Counted from the stretch's first letter, positions 14,442-23,273 are shown. The stretch: 26,172 nucleotides of DNA from Micavibrio sp. UBA5703 (GCA_002420015.1 DIHF01000058.1:2662-28833), one strand, 5' to 3'. Notes: a model not told the origin generated them from the sequence alone. Numbers and translations are program-made.

Positions 14442-16778
14442 TTAGGAAATTATTAAATTTCCCGATGCCTTAAGAGAATCTTCATCCGTCAAGCCGGTGA
14501 CGTTCTGGAGCGTTATGATTTGAACAAAATTGTCTGCGCCTCCATCTGCGTCTACCGCCACAAAGCTATTTGTTCCATCATCTGTAATCTGGACAAAGTC
14601 GCTGATTAGGTCGGTTAGAGGGTCGTATCCTGTCAATAGGCCGGTAAGCTCTACTTTATCGTTGCCAGCCAAACTGAAGTCGGTAACAGTGTCTTCCCAG
14701 CCCGAGGCCAAAGATTCGCCGTAGACGAATACATCTGATCCTCCGCCACCTGTAAGGATATCGCTACCGGCTTCACCATAAAGAACATCATCTCCCAAGC
14801 CACCATTGATTGTATCATTGCCGTCCCCACCTTTTAGTACATTGGTACCGGAACTGCCGGTCAGAGTGTCGGCATAGGCGGAACCGGTTATGTTTTCGAC
14901 AGAGTTAAAAGTATCACCGGCAGCATCGCCCCCACTTCCTGTAGAAGTTTGAAAGTTGACAGTTACGCCGCCAATTGAGCCGCTGTAATCGGCAGTGTCG
15001 ATTCCCTGAGAGCCAAGAAGGCTGTCCGCGCCTGCACCACCGATGAGAATGTCGTCATCGGTATCGCCAAAAAGTTCGTCGTCACCAGCTTCGCCATAAA
15101 GGATGTCGTTACCTGTGCCGCCAAATACAACGTCCGAGCCGGCACCCAGATAAACAACATCGTTTCCACCCAGCGCCTTCACATAGTTCCCGTCGACACC
15201 CAGCGGAGAGGTTGTGGAAGTGGCTGTGTAGATATCGGCGCTACCAGTAAGATTTTCAGTAGCCAAAAAAGTAACTGACCCGCCGCTGTAGGTCTCCACA
15301 ATGGTTTCAATGAAGCTGGGAATTGAAAAGAATCTGTCGACAGTAATAGTATGGGAAGCGCCGGGTCCGGCCACAGTAATAACCAGATTTTTTCCTACGG
15401 ATTGAAAAGTAGTGACGCTTCCATTGCCGCGGGTGTAGTTCAAGGTATCGTTCGTTCCTGTCAGATCGTAAATATAATCCGTTTTGATGCCGGATTCCTG
15501 AGCAACGGTGTAGGTGTCGTTGCCATTACCGCCATAAAGTTCGTTACTGCCTGTCGTGTCCCATAGTTGGTCATTTCCGTCTTCGCCATAAAGCTTGTCA
15601 TTACCTGTTCCGGTTAGATCCTTTATCGTGTCGTTTCCTGCATTTCCGTGCAATTCATCATTTCCTGCACCATCTCTGATGATGTCGTCTCCATCATTTC
15701 CATTAATGAGGTCGTCATCTTCATTCCCCTCAAGAATGTCATTACCGGTACCACCATCTATGTAATCGTTACCTTGGTTTCCGGTTATCGTGTCTATGCC
15801 TGCGCCACCGTACAGACTGTCATTTCCAGCATCTCCGCCAATGTAGTCATTATCATTTTCACCGTAGAGAAAGTCACCATCAATACCGCCGACAAGATTG
15901 TCATCTCCTGTTCCGCCATAGAATGTCTTTATACCCGTTACTGAGGTACTTCCGGACTGTTTCGCATAAACATTATCGTTTCCTGCACCACCTTCAGCAT
16001 AATCGGTACCAAACCCCGATATGATCAGGTCATTTCCGTTTCCACCATAGAATCTGTCATTTCCGTAGCTTAAATTTGGATGACCAGAGCCAAGCACAGT
16101 ATTTTCTACAAGCTGGTCGTGGCCTTCGCCACCGTATAGCGTATCATTACCATTGGCACCCAATATAATGTCGTTACCGTTGTTGCCGTAGATAGTATCA
16201 TCACCATCTTCGCCGTTAAGTTCGGGGTCGTCGGCAGCGCTGCCCTGGATGGTATCATCGCCGATGCCGCCCCATGCGCGTCCGCCCCAGTACGCTGTAA
16301 TATGAATCGTATCATTACCTTCGTCGCCGTACGAACCGTTCAAAGTTGTCGCATAAATGGTGTCGTCACCGATTCCTCCGCGGGCGTAGTTGGTGTATTT
16401 AGCATAAATCGTATCGTTTCCATCATTTCCCAGTATATATCCAGTGCTATCGTCCCCGCCCAAGATTAGGTCCGCATTTGCAGTTCCTAAAAGAGCTTGG
16501 TTCGATGATGTTCCGATAATCAGGCTAGGATGCTTTAAGTCGATAGTCACATTTCCGCTGAACTTAAGGGTTTCATAGCGTGTTGTATTGTTGAGAAAAT
16601 GATTGGTGATGGTGACGGTTTTTCCGTTGTTGGCGTAGATCAAAAGATCGTTGCCGCTTTTCAAGAATCCGAAAGTTTTGTGATCGAAGATGCCGGTATC
16701 ATTGTTAAAAGTCAGGATGTCGTTTGTGCCTGTGCCGGTGTAGCTCGTGTTGAGGCTGGAAAAATTGTATGTCGGCAT
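14442..16778 (-). CDS. RTX calcium-binding repeat protein with type I secretion signal
   Basis: A 778-residue secreted-type protein. It has no Sec signal peptide. Residues 17-80 resemble the haemolysin-related domain that often precedes RTX repeats (NDLLIYANNGKTVTITNHFLNN). Many GGxGxDxxxG nonapeptide repeats fill about 100-425, and a second haemolysin-related domain lies at 430-505. A second RTX block covers about 535-690 (for example GGTGNDILYGEAGDDELFG). The C terminus (690-778), with DTVTDFSLAGNDKVEL and FVAVDADGGADNFVQIITLQ, fits the VCA0849-type C-terminal target of type I secretion systems. No ABC exporter or membrane fusion protein is nearby. An AGGAG site precedes the ATG. Codons look AT-richer than in neighbours, consistent with acquisition. 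It may be an adhesin or surface layer; no enzyme domain is visible. Confidence 0.9.
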   Translation of the reverse strand: MPTYNFSSLNTSYTGTGTNDILTFNNDTGIFDHKTFGFLKSGNDLLIYANNGKTVTITNHFLNNTTRYETLKFSGNVTIDLKHPSLIIGTSSNQALLGTANADLILGGDDSTGYILGNDGNDTIYAKYTNYARGGIGDDTIYATTLNGSYGDEGNDTIHITAYWGGRAWGGIGDDTIQGSAADDPELNGEDGDDTIYGNNGNDIILGANGNDTLYGGEGHDQLVENTVLGSGHPNLSYGNDRFYGGNGNDLIISGFGTDYAEGGAGNDNVYAKQSGSTSVTGIKTFYGGTGDDNLVGGIDGDFLYGENDNDYIGGDAGNDSLYGGAGIDTITGNQGNDYIDGGTGNDILEGNEDDDLINGNDGDDIIRDGAGNDELHGNAGNDTIKDLTGTGNDKLYGEDGNDQLWDTTGSNELYGGNGNDTYTVAQESGIKTDYIYDLTGTNDTLNYTRGNGSVTTFQSVGKNLVITVAGPGASHTITVDRFFSIPSFIETIVETYSGGSVTFLATENLTGSADIYTATSTTSPLGVDGNYVKALGGNDVVYLGAGSDVVFGGTGNDILYGEAGDDELFGDTDDDILIGGAGADSLLGSQGIDTADYSGSIGGVTVNFQTSTGSGGDAAGDTFNSVENITGSAYADTLTGSSGTNVLKGGDGNDTINGGLGDDVLYGEAGSDILTGGGGSDVFVYGESLASGWEDTVTDFSLAGNDKVELTGLLTGYDPLTDLISDFVQITDDGTNSFVAVDADGGADNFVQIITLQNVTGLTDEDSLKASGNLIIS

Positions 16779-16980
16779 GGGGCATCTCCTGTGTTTTGAA
16801 AATCGTCGCAGCCTTTTGATTAAAAATTACAGTTGCGGTTGTGTCAAGGTTCTTCCTTTGGTTGTGCTTGTATGAGGGTTGTAAAAGACAGCCTCGGGGA
16901 TGACGATGGAGGGGGGCGAAAGAAAAACCCGGGGAATTCTTCCCCGGGTTTTGTTGGGTTCGGCGTGAGCCGAGTAATTA
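16779..16980. other. Gap between flagellin and the RTX gene
   Basis: The gap holds the flagellin terminator (16922-16948) and about 120 nt of upstream sequence for the RTX gene. No convincing promoter is seen for the RTX gene, which nevertheless should need one because the terminator before it is strong. Confidence 0.5.
16922..16948 (-). terminator. Strong intrinsic terminator of the flagellin gene
   Basis: A perfect 9-bp stem CCCGGGGAA (16928-16936) with TTCCCCGGG (16940-16948) and a 3-nt loop. On the minus strand a run of five Ts follows. It is 33 nt after the flagellin stop. Confidence 0.9.
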
Positions 16981-18645
16981 TTAGAACAGTCTCAGAACCG
17001 ACTGCTGCGACTGGGCTGCCAGCGAGAGGGAGGTCGTACCTAGAGCCTGCCTTGTTTGCAAGGCGAGCAGGTTGGCACCTTCCTCGTTCTGGTCGGCAAC
17101 GGTCAAGTCGTCGGCACCCGCTGTCAGGGTGTTGATCGTCTCTTCCGTGAAGTCGCGGCGGACCTGAATGATGGCCAGGTCGTTGGCGATCGACTGACCG
17201 AAGTTCCGGACGCTGAGCAGAGCGGCGCGGGAGTCGTCGATGGCGAGCTGGATATTGGCTGCGTTGGTGAAATCACCTTCGTCGATGCCAAGGCCGAGCG
17301 CCGTGAAGTCAACGCCTTCCGTTTCCAGGAAGTTGTCGCGGTCTTCGTTGAAGAACGTCGTCAGGTTGTCGCCGTTCAGCAGGTTAACGCCACGGAACTG
17401 CGCGTCTTCGACGATATCGTCAATCTGGGAGCGAACCGTGTTGAAGTCGCTCTCAAACTGGTCAAGATCGACGCTGGTTCCGACGAGCGTGAACTGCTCG
17501 CTGGCGTCGTTACCGCCAAGAGCCACGTCCGCCGCGCCCGTACCGAAGCCGAAGGCCGGTGTCGACGCGCCGTTGTCGTTGAACTGGATTTCAACCCGTC
17601 CGACGTTGTCTGCGAACTGCAACTCGATACGGCCTGTGTCGACATCGAAGCTTGCCGTTACATCTTCATCGATACCGGCGTTGTTTACGAGGTCGATCAG
17701 GTCCTGAATCGTGTCGGCACCCGTTACCGCACCGAGGTCGGTCGTGGTACCGTCAATCGTCAGAACAACGTTGATGTTGTCGCCAGCAGCTGTCAGGAAT
17801 CCGGATTTTCCGGCGCCTGCCGCACCGCCGAGAAGGTCGCTGGCCTGGTAAACACCGTTTACCTTGGTTGCGCCGCTGACTTTGGATTGGATAACGTTAC
17901 CGGCAATCGCAGTACCAGCCTGACGGGTAGCGCCAGCACCGTTATCTTCGGTGCCAACCACCGTGTCGAGGCCGAGGGCGGCAAAGCCGTCTGCGCCGGG
18001 AGATGTGGTGCCGTCCCGTACACGGAGAACAGCGCCTTCAACCAGAGATTCAATCTGCAACTGACCGCCGGAGGTGAGGCTGGCGCGAACAAGCTGCGTC
18101 GCGGCGCCCGTACCAACGGTAGCGTCGGAGTTGATTTCGGCGATGATGTTGTCGACCGTGTCGGTTGCGTCAATGTTGATGTCGGCGCTGGTTTTTACAA
18201 CACCGTTAGCATCAGTTACAACGATTTTGAAGTCGTCGCCGGCTGTAATCAGGCCGCCGCCGCCAAGGTTAACGAGTTTTCCTGCCGTGCTGAGGTCGAC
18301 GCTGCCGCGGACTCTGGCGAAACCTTCGGCAGAACGGATCTCGGATTGAGCTTCCTGAGCGATAGATTCAGCTTGCTCGATCAGCTTGGTTAGTGAGGAA
18401 ACGCCCTTGTCGGCTTCTTCGATCGTGCGGATCGACTGGCCGATACCGTCCAGCAGACGCTGGAGGTCGTTGGCGCGGTTGTTCAGGCTTTGGGCCGCAA
18501 AGAAGTTCTGCGGATTGTCCAATGCGGAGTTAACCTTCAGGCCCGTCGCAAGACGCAATTGCGTCGTGTCGATGAGTCGTTGCGTATTCTGAAGGGAGAG
18601 TAGGTTGCTGCGAAGCGCAGCGGTTAGTACGATATCCGAAGACAT
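16981..18645 (-). CDS. Flagellin, filament subunit
   Basis: A 554-residue flagellin exported by the flagellar type III system. The N-terminal D0/D1 region (1-140) has SSDIVLTAALRSNLLSLQNT, LATGLKVNSALDNPQNFFAA and the GISQ-like IGQSIRTIEEADKGV. The C-terminal D1/D0 region (about 455-554) has FTEETINTLTAGADDLTVADQ, then EEGANLLALQTRQALGTTSLSLA and the terminal QQSVLRLF. The central 300 residues are a variable insertion (D2/D3) with repeated beta-rich segments such as DTVDNIIAEIN and DTIQDLIDLVN, which resemble each other. The protein is longer than the usual 270-residue alphaproteobacterial flagellins. A purine-rich AGGAAAGG lies before the ATG. The gene follows a methyltransferase and carries a hairpin leader that FlbT may recognise. 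Confidence 0.96.
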   Translation of the reverse strand: MSSDIVLTAALRSNLLSLQNTQRLIDTTQLRLATGLKVNSALDNPQNFFAAQSLNNRANDLQRLLDGIGQSIRTIEEADKGVSSLTKLIEQAESIAQEAQSEIRSAEGFARVRGSVDLSTAGKLVNLGGGGLITAGDDFKIVVTDANGVVKTSADINIDATDTVDNIIAEINSDATVGTGAATQLVRASLTSGGQLQIESLVEGAVLRVRDGTTSPGADGFAALGLDTVVGTEDNGAGATRQAGTAIAGNVIQSKVSGATKVNGVYQASDLLGGAAGAGKSGFLTAAGDNINVVLTIDGTTTDLGAVTGADTIQDLIDLVNNAGIDEDVTASFDVDTGRIELQFADNVGRVEIQFNDNGASTPAFGFGTGAADVALGGNDASEQFTLVGTSVDLDQFESDFNTVRSQIDDIVEDAQFRGVNLLNGDNLTTFFNEDRDNFLETEGVDFTALGLGIDEGDFTNAANIQLAIDDSRAALLSVRNFGQSIANDLAIIQVRRDFTEETINTLTAGADDLTVADQNEEGANLLALQTRQALGTTSLSLAAQSQQSVLRLF

Positions 18646-18785
18646 GGTCTTTTTCCTTTCCTAGGTTTAAACATGCATCCTGCACACACCCAATACTTGG
18701 GTATATTCTTATAGAGTATAGCAGAAAAATGAACGTGGAGTTAACAGTTTATCGCCCATGAATACATTTTTATTCAGAGGTTTTT
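18646..18785 (-). promoter_or_regulatory. Flagellin promoter and leader region
   Basis: On the minus strand an extended -10 TGCTATACT (plus-strand 18715-18723) lies about 70 nt before the ATG; the -35 is poor. Farther up, GGCGATAA (plus-strand 18749-18756) matches the sigma-28 -10 box GCCGATAA in 7 of 8 positions, with a TAAA only 12 nt before it (15 is usual). In the presumed leader a perfect hairpin ACCCAA-GTA-TTGGGT (18688-18702) precedes the AGGAAAGG ribosome binding site. The real start site is undetermined. Confidence 0.4.
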
Positions 18786-20417
18786 TTAGCTAACCAATAA
18801 TCCAAATTTTGCTATTTTTTTCAATATGTTAGATATATTTTCCTCAAGTAAAACCTGCTGTTTTTTGGGGTCGGTTACAGGCACGTTATTCTGGCTTATT
18901 GAGATGGCCCCCGATCCGATTGATTCCAGCACTTTTTTCACGATCTGGTCATAGGTTTTGTGGCCGTCGAGGTGCCGTAAAAAGGCCATTTCGAGGGCCG
19001 AGAGCTTGGCCACGCTGTAGCTAGCGGTGGTCAGCGCGGTGCAGCGGGGCAGGCCCGCCTGATACATGGCGATGGGGTAGGCTTTGGGCTTTTTCGATAT
19101 CGTCTGGGTATGGGTCGAGGGCAGCAGGCCGGGCCTGAAAATGCTTTTGAAGGAATAGAGGATAAGGTGGCTGCGCAGGAATTTTTCAACCTGTTCGGGT
19201 GTGAAGGCGTTCGTTTTGCCCGTGACCAGCGCAACCATTTCCTTGAGGTTGTAGGCCGTGTGACGGTTTTCAGTCATTTCCTTAAGAAGGATGGCGACGA
19301 TCGGATCGCCGACATCGATGGAGAAATCGGAGTTGGGCCTGCGGAATTTCAGCGGCTGTCCGGCTTTTTCCTCCTCCAGCACAAGGTCGCAACTGAAATA
19401 CATGTCATCCAGCACATCAAGTCCGGCACCTTTGATTTGGGCCTCTTTGCCGGCGATGACACTGTAGCGGAACTGGCGGTTGGAGAGGAAGTCGATATAT
19501 TGCTCCTTCGTGATGTTGTCGGCGACCTGCTTGAGGATTTTATCGGCATCGGGGGGGAAGTTGCCCGTATACATGAGGCTGAGTGTTGAATCGCCGATAT
19601 ATTGCAGATCGTGCCGACCGATCATCTCGGCGAATTCGTTGAAAAAGAAGGGGTTGTTGTTGGATTCAAGGTATTCGTGAAGTATGTAGGAATCGTTGAC
19701 GTTTTCCTTGAATTTCTCGTTGATGTCGTGGATGGCCTTGTGCATGGTGCTGCCCGGTGCCATGTACTTGTCCAGAAACTCGATCAGGTATTTCGCTTGC
19801 GCCACTTTTTTGGCCGGGTCGTCGAATTTTTTGGTGTGGATCATCATCATCTCGCGGATCGAGCGCAGCGGCCCCCAGCCCGGCATGACGTTATAGGAAA
19901 TGCACGCCAGCCCGTTTTTGCTCAGGTGTTGCCTGCACACATCCAGGATTTTCTCGCGCACGAATTCCGGCACCCAGGAAAAAACGCCGTGACATATAAT
20001 GTAGTCGAATTTGCCCCAGCTTTTCGGGAAATCCATAATGTCCATGGCTTCGAATTTGACGTTCTTAAGTTCCAGCGCCTTTTTATGGGTGTTGGCTTCG
20101 GCGATTTGCACGGGCGAAAGGTCGATGCCGACGAATTCGGCTTTCGGGAAGTCGTGCGCCAGCGGCAGAAGATTGCCGCCGCCCGCGCAGCCGATTTCGA
20201 GAACCCGCGCCGTGTGAAGATCGGGCGTTGCTACACCGAACAGACGGGCGACGAGGGCCTGATGCGCGGGATGGGTGAAGGGGTAGGCGTAGCTCTCGTA
20301 CGGGGCTTCGTCGTAGGACGCGCCAGTGGCGGTATCGCGCTGGTTTTCTTTTACGGGGGCGGCAGATTTCCCGGCAGATTTATTCTGTTTTTTGATTTTC
20401 TTTTTGGATTTGGCCAT
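18786..20417 (-). CDS. SAM-dependent methyltransferase with regulatory domain, possible protein-lysine methyltransferase
   Basis: A 543-residue class I methyltransferase. After a Lys-rich N terminus (MAKSKKKIKKQNK) comes a Rossmann domain with motif I VLEIGCAGGGN (72-82), motif II FVGIDLSP (95-102) and motif IV-like FDYIICHGVFSWV (137-149). Residues of about 220-325 match the methyltransferase regulatory domain (HEYLESNNNPFFFNEFAEMI, and later FLSNRQFRYSV). A C-terminal 200-residue domain follows. The architecture is that of Rickettsia PKMT1/PKMT2, which methylate lysines of outer membrane proteins. Being next to the flagellin gene suggests flagellin as substrate, but this is inference. I chose ATG 20417, which has AAGGGG upstream, over an in-frame ATG 50 codons earlier. 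Confidence 0.85.
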   Translation of the reverse strand: MAKSKKKIKKQNKSAGKSAAPVKENQRDTATGASYDEAPYESYAYPFTHPAHQALVARLFGVATPDLHTARVLEIGCAGGGNLLPLAHDFPKAEFVGIDLSPVQIAEANTHKKALELKNVKFEAMDIMDFPKSWGKFDYIICHGVFSWVPEFVREKILDVCRQHLSKNGLACISYNVMPGWGPLRSIREMMMIHTKKFDDPAKKVAQAKYLIEFLDKYMAPGSTMHKAIHDINEKFKENVNDSYILHEYLESNNNPFFFNEFAEMIGRHDLQYIGDSTLSLMYTGNFPPDADKILKQVADNITKEQYIDFLSNRQFRYSVIAGKEAQIKGAGLDVLDDMYFSCDLVLEEEKAGQPLKFRRPNSDFSIDVGDPIVAILLKEMTENRHTAYNLKEMVALVTGKTNAFTPEQVEKFLRSHLILYSFKSIFRPGLLPSTHTQTISKKPKAYPIAMYQAGLPRCTALTTASYSVAKLSALEMAFLRHLDGHKTYDQIVKKVLESIGSGAISISQNNVPVTDPKKQQVLLEENISNILKKIAKFGLLVS

Positions 20418-20738
20418 CGATTTACCCCTTTGTTGAGGGGCAAGTCTAGCGGGTTTGTCGGGTTTCGCCAATAATTTCGAGGATTTATGCCCTGAAGTAA
20501 TAAGGGCGCACCGGAGCGGTTGGGTTCTCCTGCGACCGGGAACAGGGCGTTCCTGCCGCAGTTTCACATTGTGCTGAACAAGCTAAAAGCTCCTTCTGCA
20601 CGGGGCATTGTTCCGGTGCGCCCTTGCCGCGACAGGCACCGCCATTCCTTGGTGATGCCTGCCGCGGATTCAGGATCCTGGACTTTAGGGGTTAGGGAAT
20701 GCCGGGTAGCATGATCCTAAAGCTCAGAACCCTAATTC
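20418..20738. other. Structured intergenic region between flgE and the methyltransferase gene
   Basis: 321 nt without a supported gene. It contains a perfect 14-bp inverted repeat enclosing 96 nt (20502-20625) and further short inverted repeats (about 20632-20655; CTTTAGG with CCTAAAG near 20682-20721). It may hold the end of the hook operon, a small RNA gene or a long leader. Confidence 0.6.
20502..20625. ncRNA. Candidate structured RNA (family and strand unknown)
   Basis: AAGGGCGCACCGGA (20502-20515) is exactly complementary to TCCGGTGCGCCCTT (20612-20625). Inside, several local hairpins are possible: GTTCTC with GGGAAC, CACA with TGTG flanked by CAG/CTG, and AGCT-AAA-AGCT. It does not show the conserved core of SRP RNA, RNase P RNA or tmRNA, and a match to 6S RNA could not be confirmed by eye. 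It could equally be an untranslated leader or a palindromic repeat. Confidence 0.35.
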
Positions 20739-22511
20739 TTAACGAAGCCTCAAAAGGTCTTCGGTCATCTGGTCGACGGTGTTGATCAACCGCGTGCCGG
20801 CACCGAAGGCCCTTTGCGCAACGATCAGCTTGGCGAATTCGTCCGCCAGGTCGACGTTGGAAGCTTCCAGCGTCGAGGGTTCGACGAAGCCCGCGCCGCC
20901 GGTTCCGGCTTCGCGCAGGTTTTCCTCGCCCGATTCTTCGGCTTCGGTGTAGGCCGTGCCCGATACCTCCGTCAGGCCGTTCGAATTGGCAAACGTAATC
21001 AGGGGTATCTTGTAAAGGTCGGCGGAGGCACCGTTGGAGAACCGTGCCACGACCGTGCCGTTACGGGTGATTTCAATCCCTGTCCGCAGACCCAGCTCGG
21101 CGCCGTTCTGATCGGAGAAAATCACGTCGTAGTTGCCGGCGAACTGCGAGAAGCGGCTGATGTCGATATTGAAGTCCTGCAGGCTGGCGCCGTTGCCCCA
21201 GTCGATGTTGAGCAGTTCGATATCGACGTTGCCGTCTGCGTCGGCGGCCGCGTTGATCGTGCCGTCGCCGTTGAAGTTGATCAAACCTTCGGTGATCGTG
21301 CTGCCATCGGGGTGGACGACTGTCATCTCCCACCAGCCCTGCGTATTCGGGTTGGCGATGTTCGCGTATTGCGGATACTGCCCCTGAAGTGGATAGGGAT
21401 CTGTGGGCAGGAACGGCCCCGAAAGCGATGCATCCGGCTCGTAGACCAAGTTCGGAACCGGATCGGGGTCGCGGATCACGTTTAACGTCCCTGCGCCTGT
21501 CAAGCCGCCGCCCGGATCTGTGACGGTAACCGTTACGGAAGGATCGACCGCTTGGACCAGCAATTGTCCGTTTTCCTTCAGTCGTGCCTGAAGCACGCCG
21601 CCGCCGCCATAAGCCTGAATCTCGTCGATAAGATCCTGGACCGTGACGACTTCGTTGTTGCCGGGTGCCGCTGTGCCGGCCGTGGTGCGGAACTCGAATG
21701 TCTCAAGCGGACTGCCAGTCACTGTAATGGTAAATGTATCGCCGTTGTTGATGTTCGGCGTCGGGCCGAAGGCGCTGACCAGATTGTCATCCAGTTCCAG
21801 AACCGAGGTCGCGTTGGTGGCAAAGTGCGCCATCGGGCCGACGACCTTGCGGAAGTTCATCGTCACGGTTTGCGCGGAGCCAAGTTCGTCGAACACAGTC
21901 AGGCCGCGGGAGAAGTGCGCGGGCTGGGCGTTGACCGGAAGCTGCTGCGCCGTGGCCAGAGCATGCGGATCGATGGGATTCTGGTTGGCGTTAAGGTTGA
22001 TCGCCAGTTCGGCGACCGTCGTGGGGCGCGTCAAGCCGCCGAGAAAGGCAACATCGGCCGGAACCAGCGAAACAAGGTCGCCCTGGTTGGCGGGCAGGTT
22101 GCCGTCGGAGTCGATTGGCCACGCATAAAGAACGAAGCCCGAGGCGTTCGTCAAAAGGCCCTGCGCGTCTTCGGAGAAGCTGCCGTTCCTGGTGTAGAGG
22201 AATTCCTGTCCGAAATCCGTCGAACGCTTGATCGGGAAGAATCCGTTTCCGGAGATCGCCGCATCGGTCGAGGATGCTGTCTGCTGGATACCGCCCTGCT
22301 GGTCGACACGCTGGAGCCTGTTGACGGACACCGTACCCGGAGAGAACCGCGAGAGGCGGCTTTCGGAGGTTACCAGTGAGTTGAACGATGCCTCTGAGCG
22401 TTTAAAGCCCGTGGTGCTGATGTTGGCGATGTTGTTCGAGATAATCGCCGTGTTCTGCGATTGCGCGAACAGCGCCGACACCCCGGTGAATAGTGATCCA
22501 AAAAGTCCCAT
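20739..22511 (-). CDS. flgE: FlgE, flagellar hook protein
   Basis: A 590-residue hook subunit. The N-terminal rod/hook domain is MGLFGSLFTGVSALFAQSQN, then IISNNIANISTTGFKRSEASF, with the usual ANxxTxGFK pattern. The C-terminal helix SNVDLADEFAKLIVAQRAF, with GAGTRLINTVDQMTEDLLRLR at the end, matches the flagellar basal-body rod family. The large central part (about 120-500) holds FlgE variable domains with Asp/Gly-rich and beta-rich segments. I chose ATG 22511 because AAGGAG lies 7 nt upstream and the family N terminus begins there; 12 upstream codons in frame are not conserved. It follows flgD by 54 nt. Confidence 0.96.
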   Translation of the reverse strand: MGLFGSLFTGVSALFAQSQNTAIISNNIANISTTGFKRSEASFNSLVTSESRLSRFSPGTVSVNRLQRVDQQGGIQQTASSTDAAISGNGFFPIKRSTDFGQEFLYTRNGSFSEDAQGLLTNASGFVLYAWPIDSDGNLPANQGDLVSLVPADVAFLGGLTRPTTVAELAINLNANQNPIDPHALATAQQLPVNAQPAHFSRGLTVFDELGSAQTVTMNFRKVVGPMAHFATNATSVLELDDNLVSAFGPTPNINNGDTFTITVTGSPLETFEFRTTAGTAAPGNNEVVTVQDLIDEIQAYGGGGVLQARLKENGQLLVQAVDPSVTVTVTDPGGGLTGAGTLNVIRDPDPVPNLVYEPDASLSGPFLPTDPYPLQGQYPQYANIANPNTQGWWEMTVVHPDGSTITEGLINFNGDGTINAAADADGNVDIELLNIDWGNGASLQDFNIDISRFSQFAGNYDVIFSDQNGAELGLRTGIEITRNGTVVARFSNGASADLYKIPLITFANSNGLTEVSGTAYTEAEESGEENLREAGTGGAGFVEPSTLEASNVDLADEFAKLIVAQRAFGAGTRLINTVDQMTEDLLRLR

Positions 22512-22565
22512 TTTACTTCTCCTTCTCTCGTTAAACCAAAAATACAAAAATCATTTTCAAAAAAC

Positions 22566-23261
22566 TTATGCGGTACCTGTCTGCGCCGGGGGCTTGGGCT
22601 GGCTGGCATTGAGGACGTTTGCCACAGGCACGGCGCGGTCGCCCACCAGCAGGAACAGTGTCCCGTTCTGCGTTTCCACGCCGCGCACCGATCCGTTGAC
22701 CACGACGGAACTCTTGATGCCTTTATCGTCGCTGTCGATGGCGTCGATTTTGATTTCGTAGGTGCCGGCCGGTGCCTTGCCGCCCGCATTGGTGGTGCCG
22801 TCCCAGACGAATTCGTTCACGCCGGCCTTGCCCGAACCCTTGGTGCTGTAGACCAGTTTGTCCGTTTCATCGTAGATGCTGATCTTCGTTTCGACGGATT
22901 GCTTGTCGAGCGCGTAGGAAATTTCTGCGGGCTTGGCGGTGCCTGCGAACTGGAATTCGGAGCTGAGATAGCTGACGTCCAGCCCGACATATTGCAGTGC
23001 GCCCGTGAAGGCATTGCCAAGACCCATCGCGACCAGCGCATCAAGCTTCTGGTTGGCGTTGATCTGCTGCTCGACACCCGTAAAGGCGACAAGCTGGTTG
23101 GTAAATTCCGTCGTGTCCATCGGCGAGAGGGGGTCCTGGTTCTGAAGCTGGATCGTCAGCAGCGTCAGGAACTGGGTGAAATCGTCGGCCAGCTTGTTTT
23201 TGGAATCAGCCGTTTTTTGCTGGTTCTGGAGCGCGGTGTTGAGTGATACGTCTGATGTCAT
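22566..23261 (-). CDS. flgD: FlgD, hook capping protein
   Basis: A 231-residue hook scaffold that caps the growing hook. The conserved N-terminal region lies at about 26-66 (DDFTQFLTLLTIQLQNQDPL, then DTTEFTNQLVAFTGVEQQ). The C-terminal half has Ig-like and Tudor-like domains: SIYDETDKLVYS, the FVWDGTTNAGGKAPAGTYEIKI pattern (WDGxxxxGxxxPxGxY) and a terminal strand VRGVETQNG. An AGGGAG site precedes the ATG, and the gene starts 12 nt after the fliK stop. Confidence 0.96.
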   Translation of the reverse strand: MTSDVSLNTALQNQQKTADSKNKLADDFTQFLTLLTIQLQNQDPLSPMDTTEFTNQLVAFTGVEQQINANQKLDALVAMGLGNAFTGALQYVGLDVSYLSSEFQFAGTAKPAEISYALDKQSVETKISIYDETDKLVYSTKGSGKAGVNEFVWDGTTNAGGKAPAGTYEIKIDAIDSDDKGIKSSVVVNGSVRGVETQNGTLFLLVGDRAVPVANVLNASQPKPPAQTGTA

Positions 23262-23273
23262 GTTGTTTCTCCC

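Noticed and set aside
14442..16778. Tandem DNA repeats or a CRISPR-like array
   Set aside because: The periodicity comes from RTX nonapeptide codons in a continuous reading frame; the units vary in sequence and there are no spacers.
17056..18393. Long plus-strand open frame (445 codons) antisense to flagellin
   Set aside because: It is fully inside the well-supported flagellin gene and shows no family motifs.
20418..20567. Upstream start for the methyltransferase (ATG 20567)
   Set aside because: The extra 50 residues are Arg/Pro-rich and run through the structured stem, while AAGGGG favours ATG 20417.
20502..20625. SRP (4.5S) RNA
   Set aside because: GTTGGGTTCTCC resembles part of SRP RNA, but the conserved core around GGAAGGAAGCAGCC is missing on both strands.
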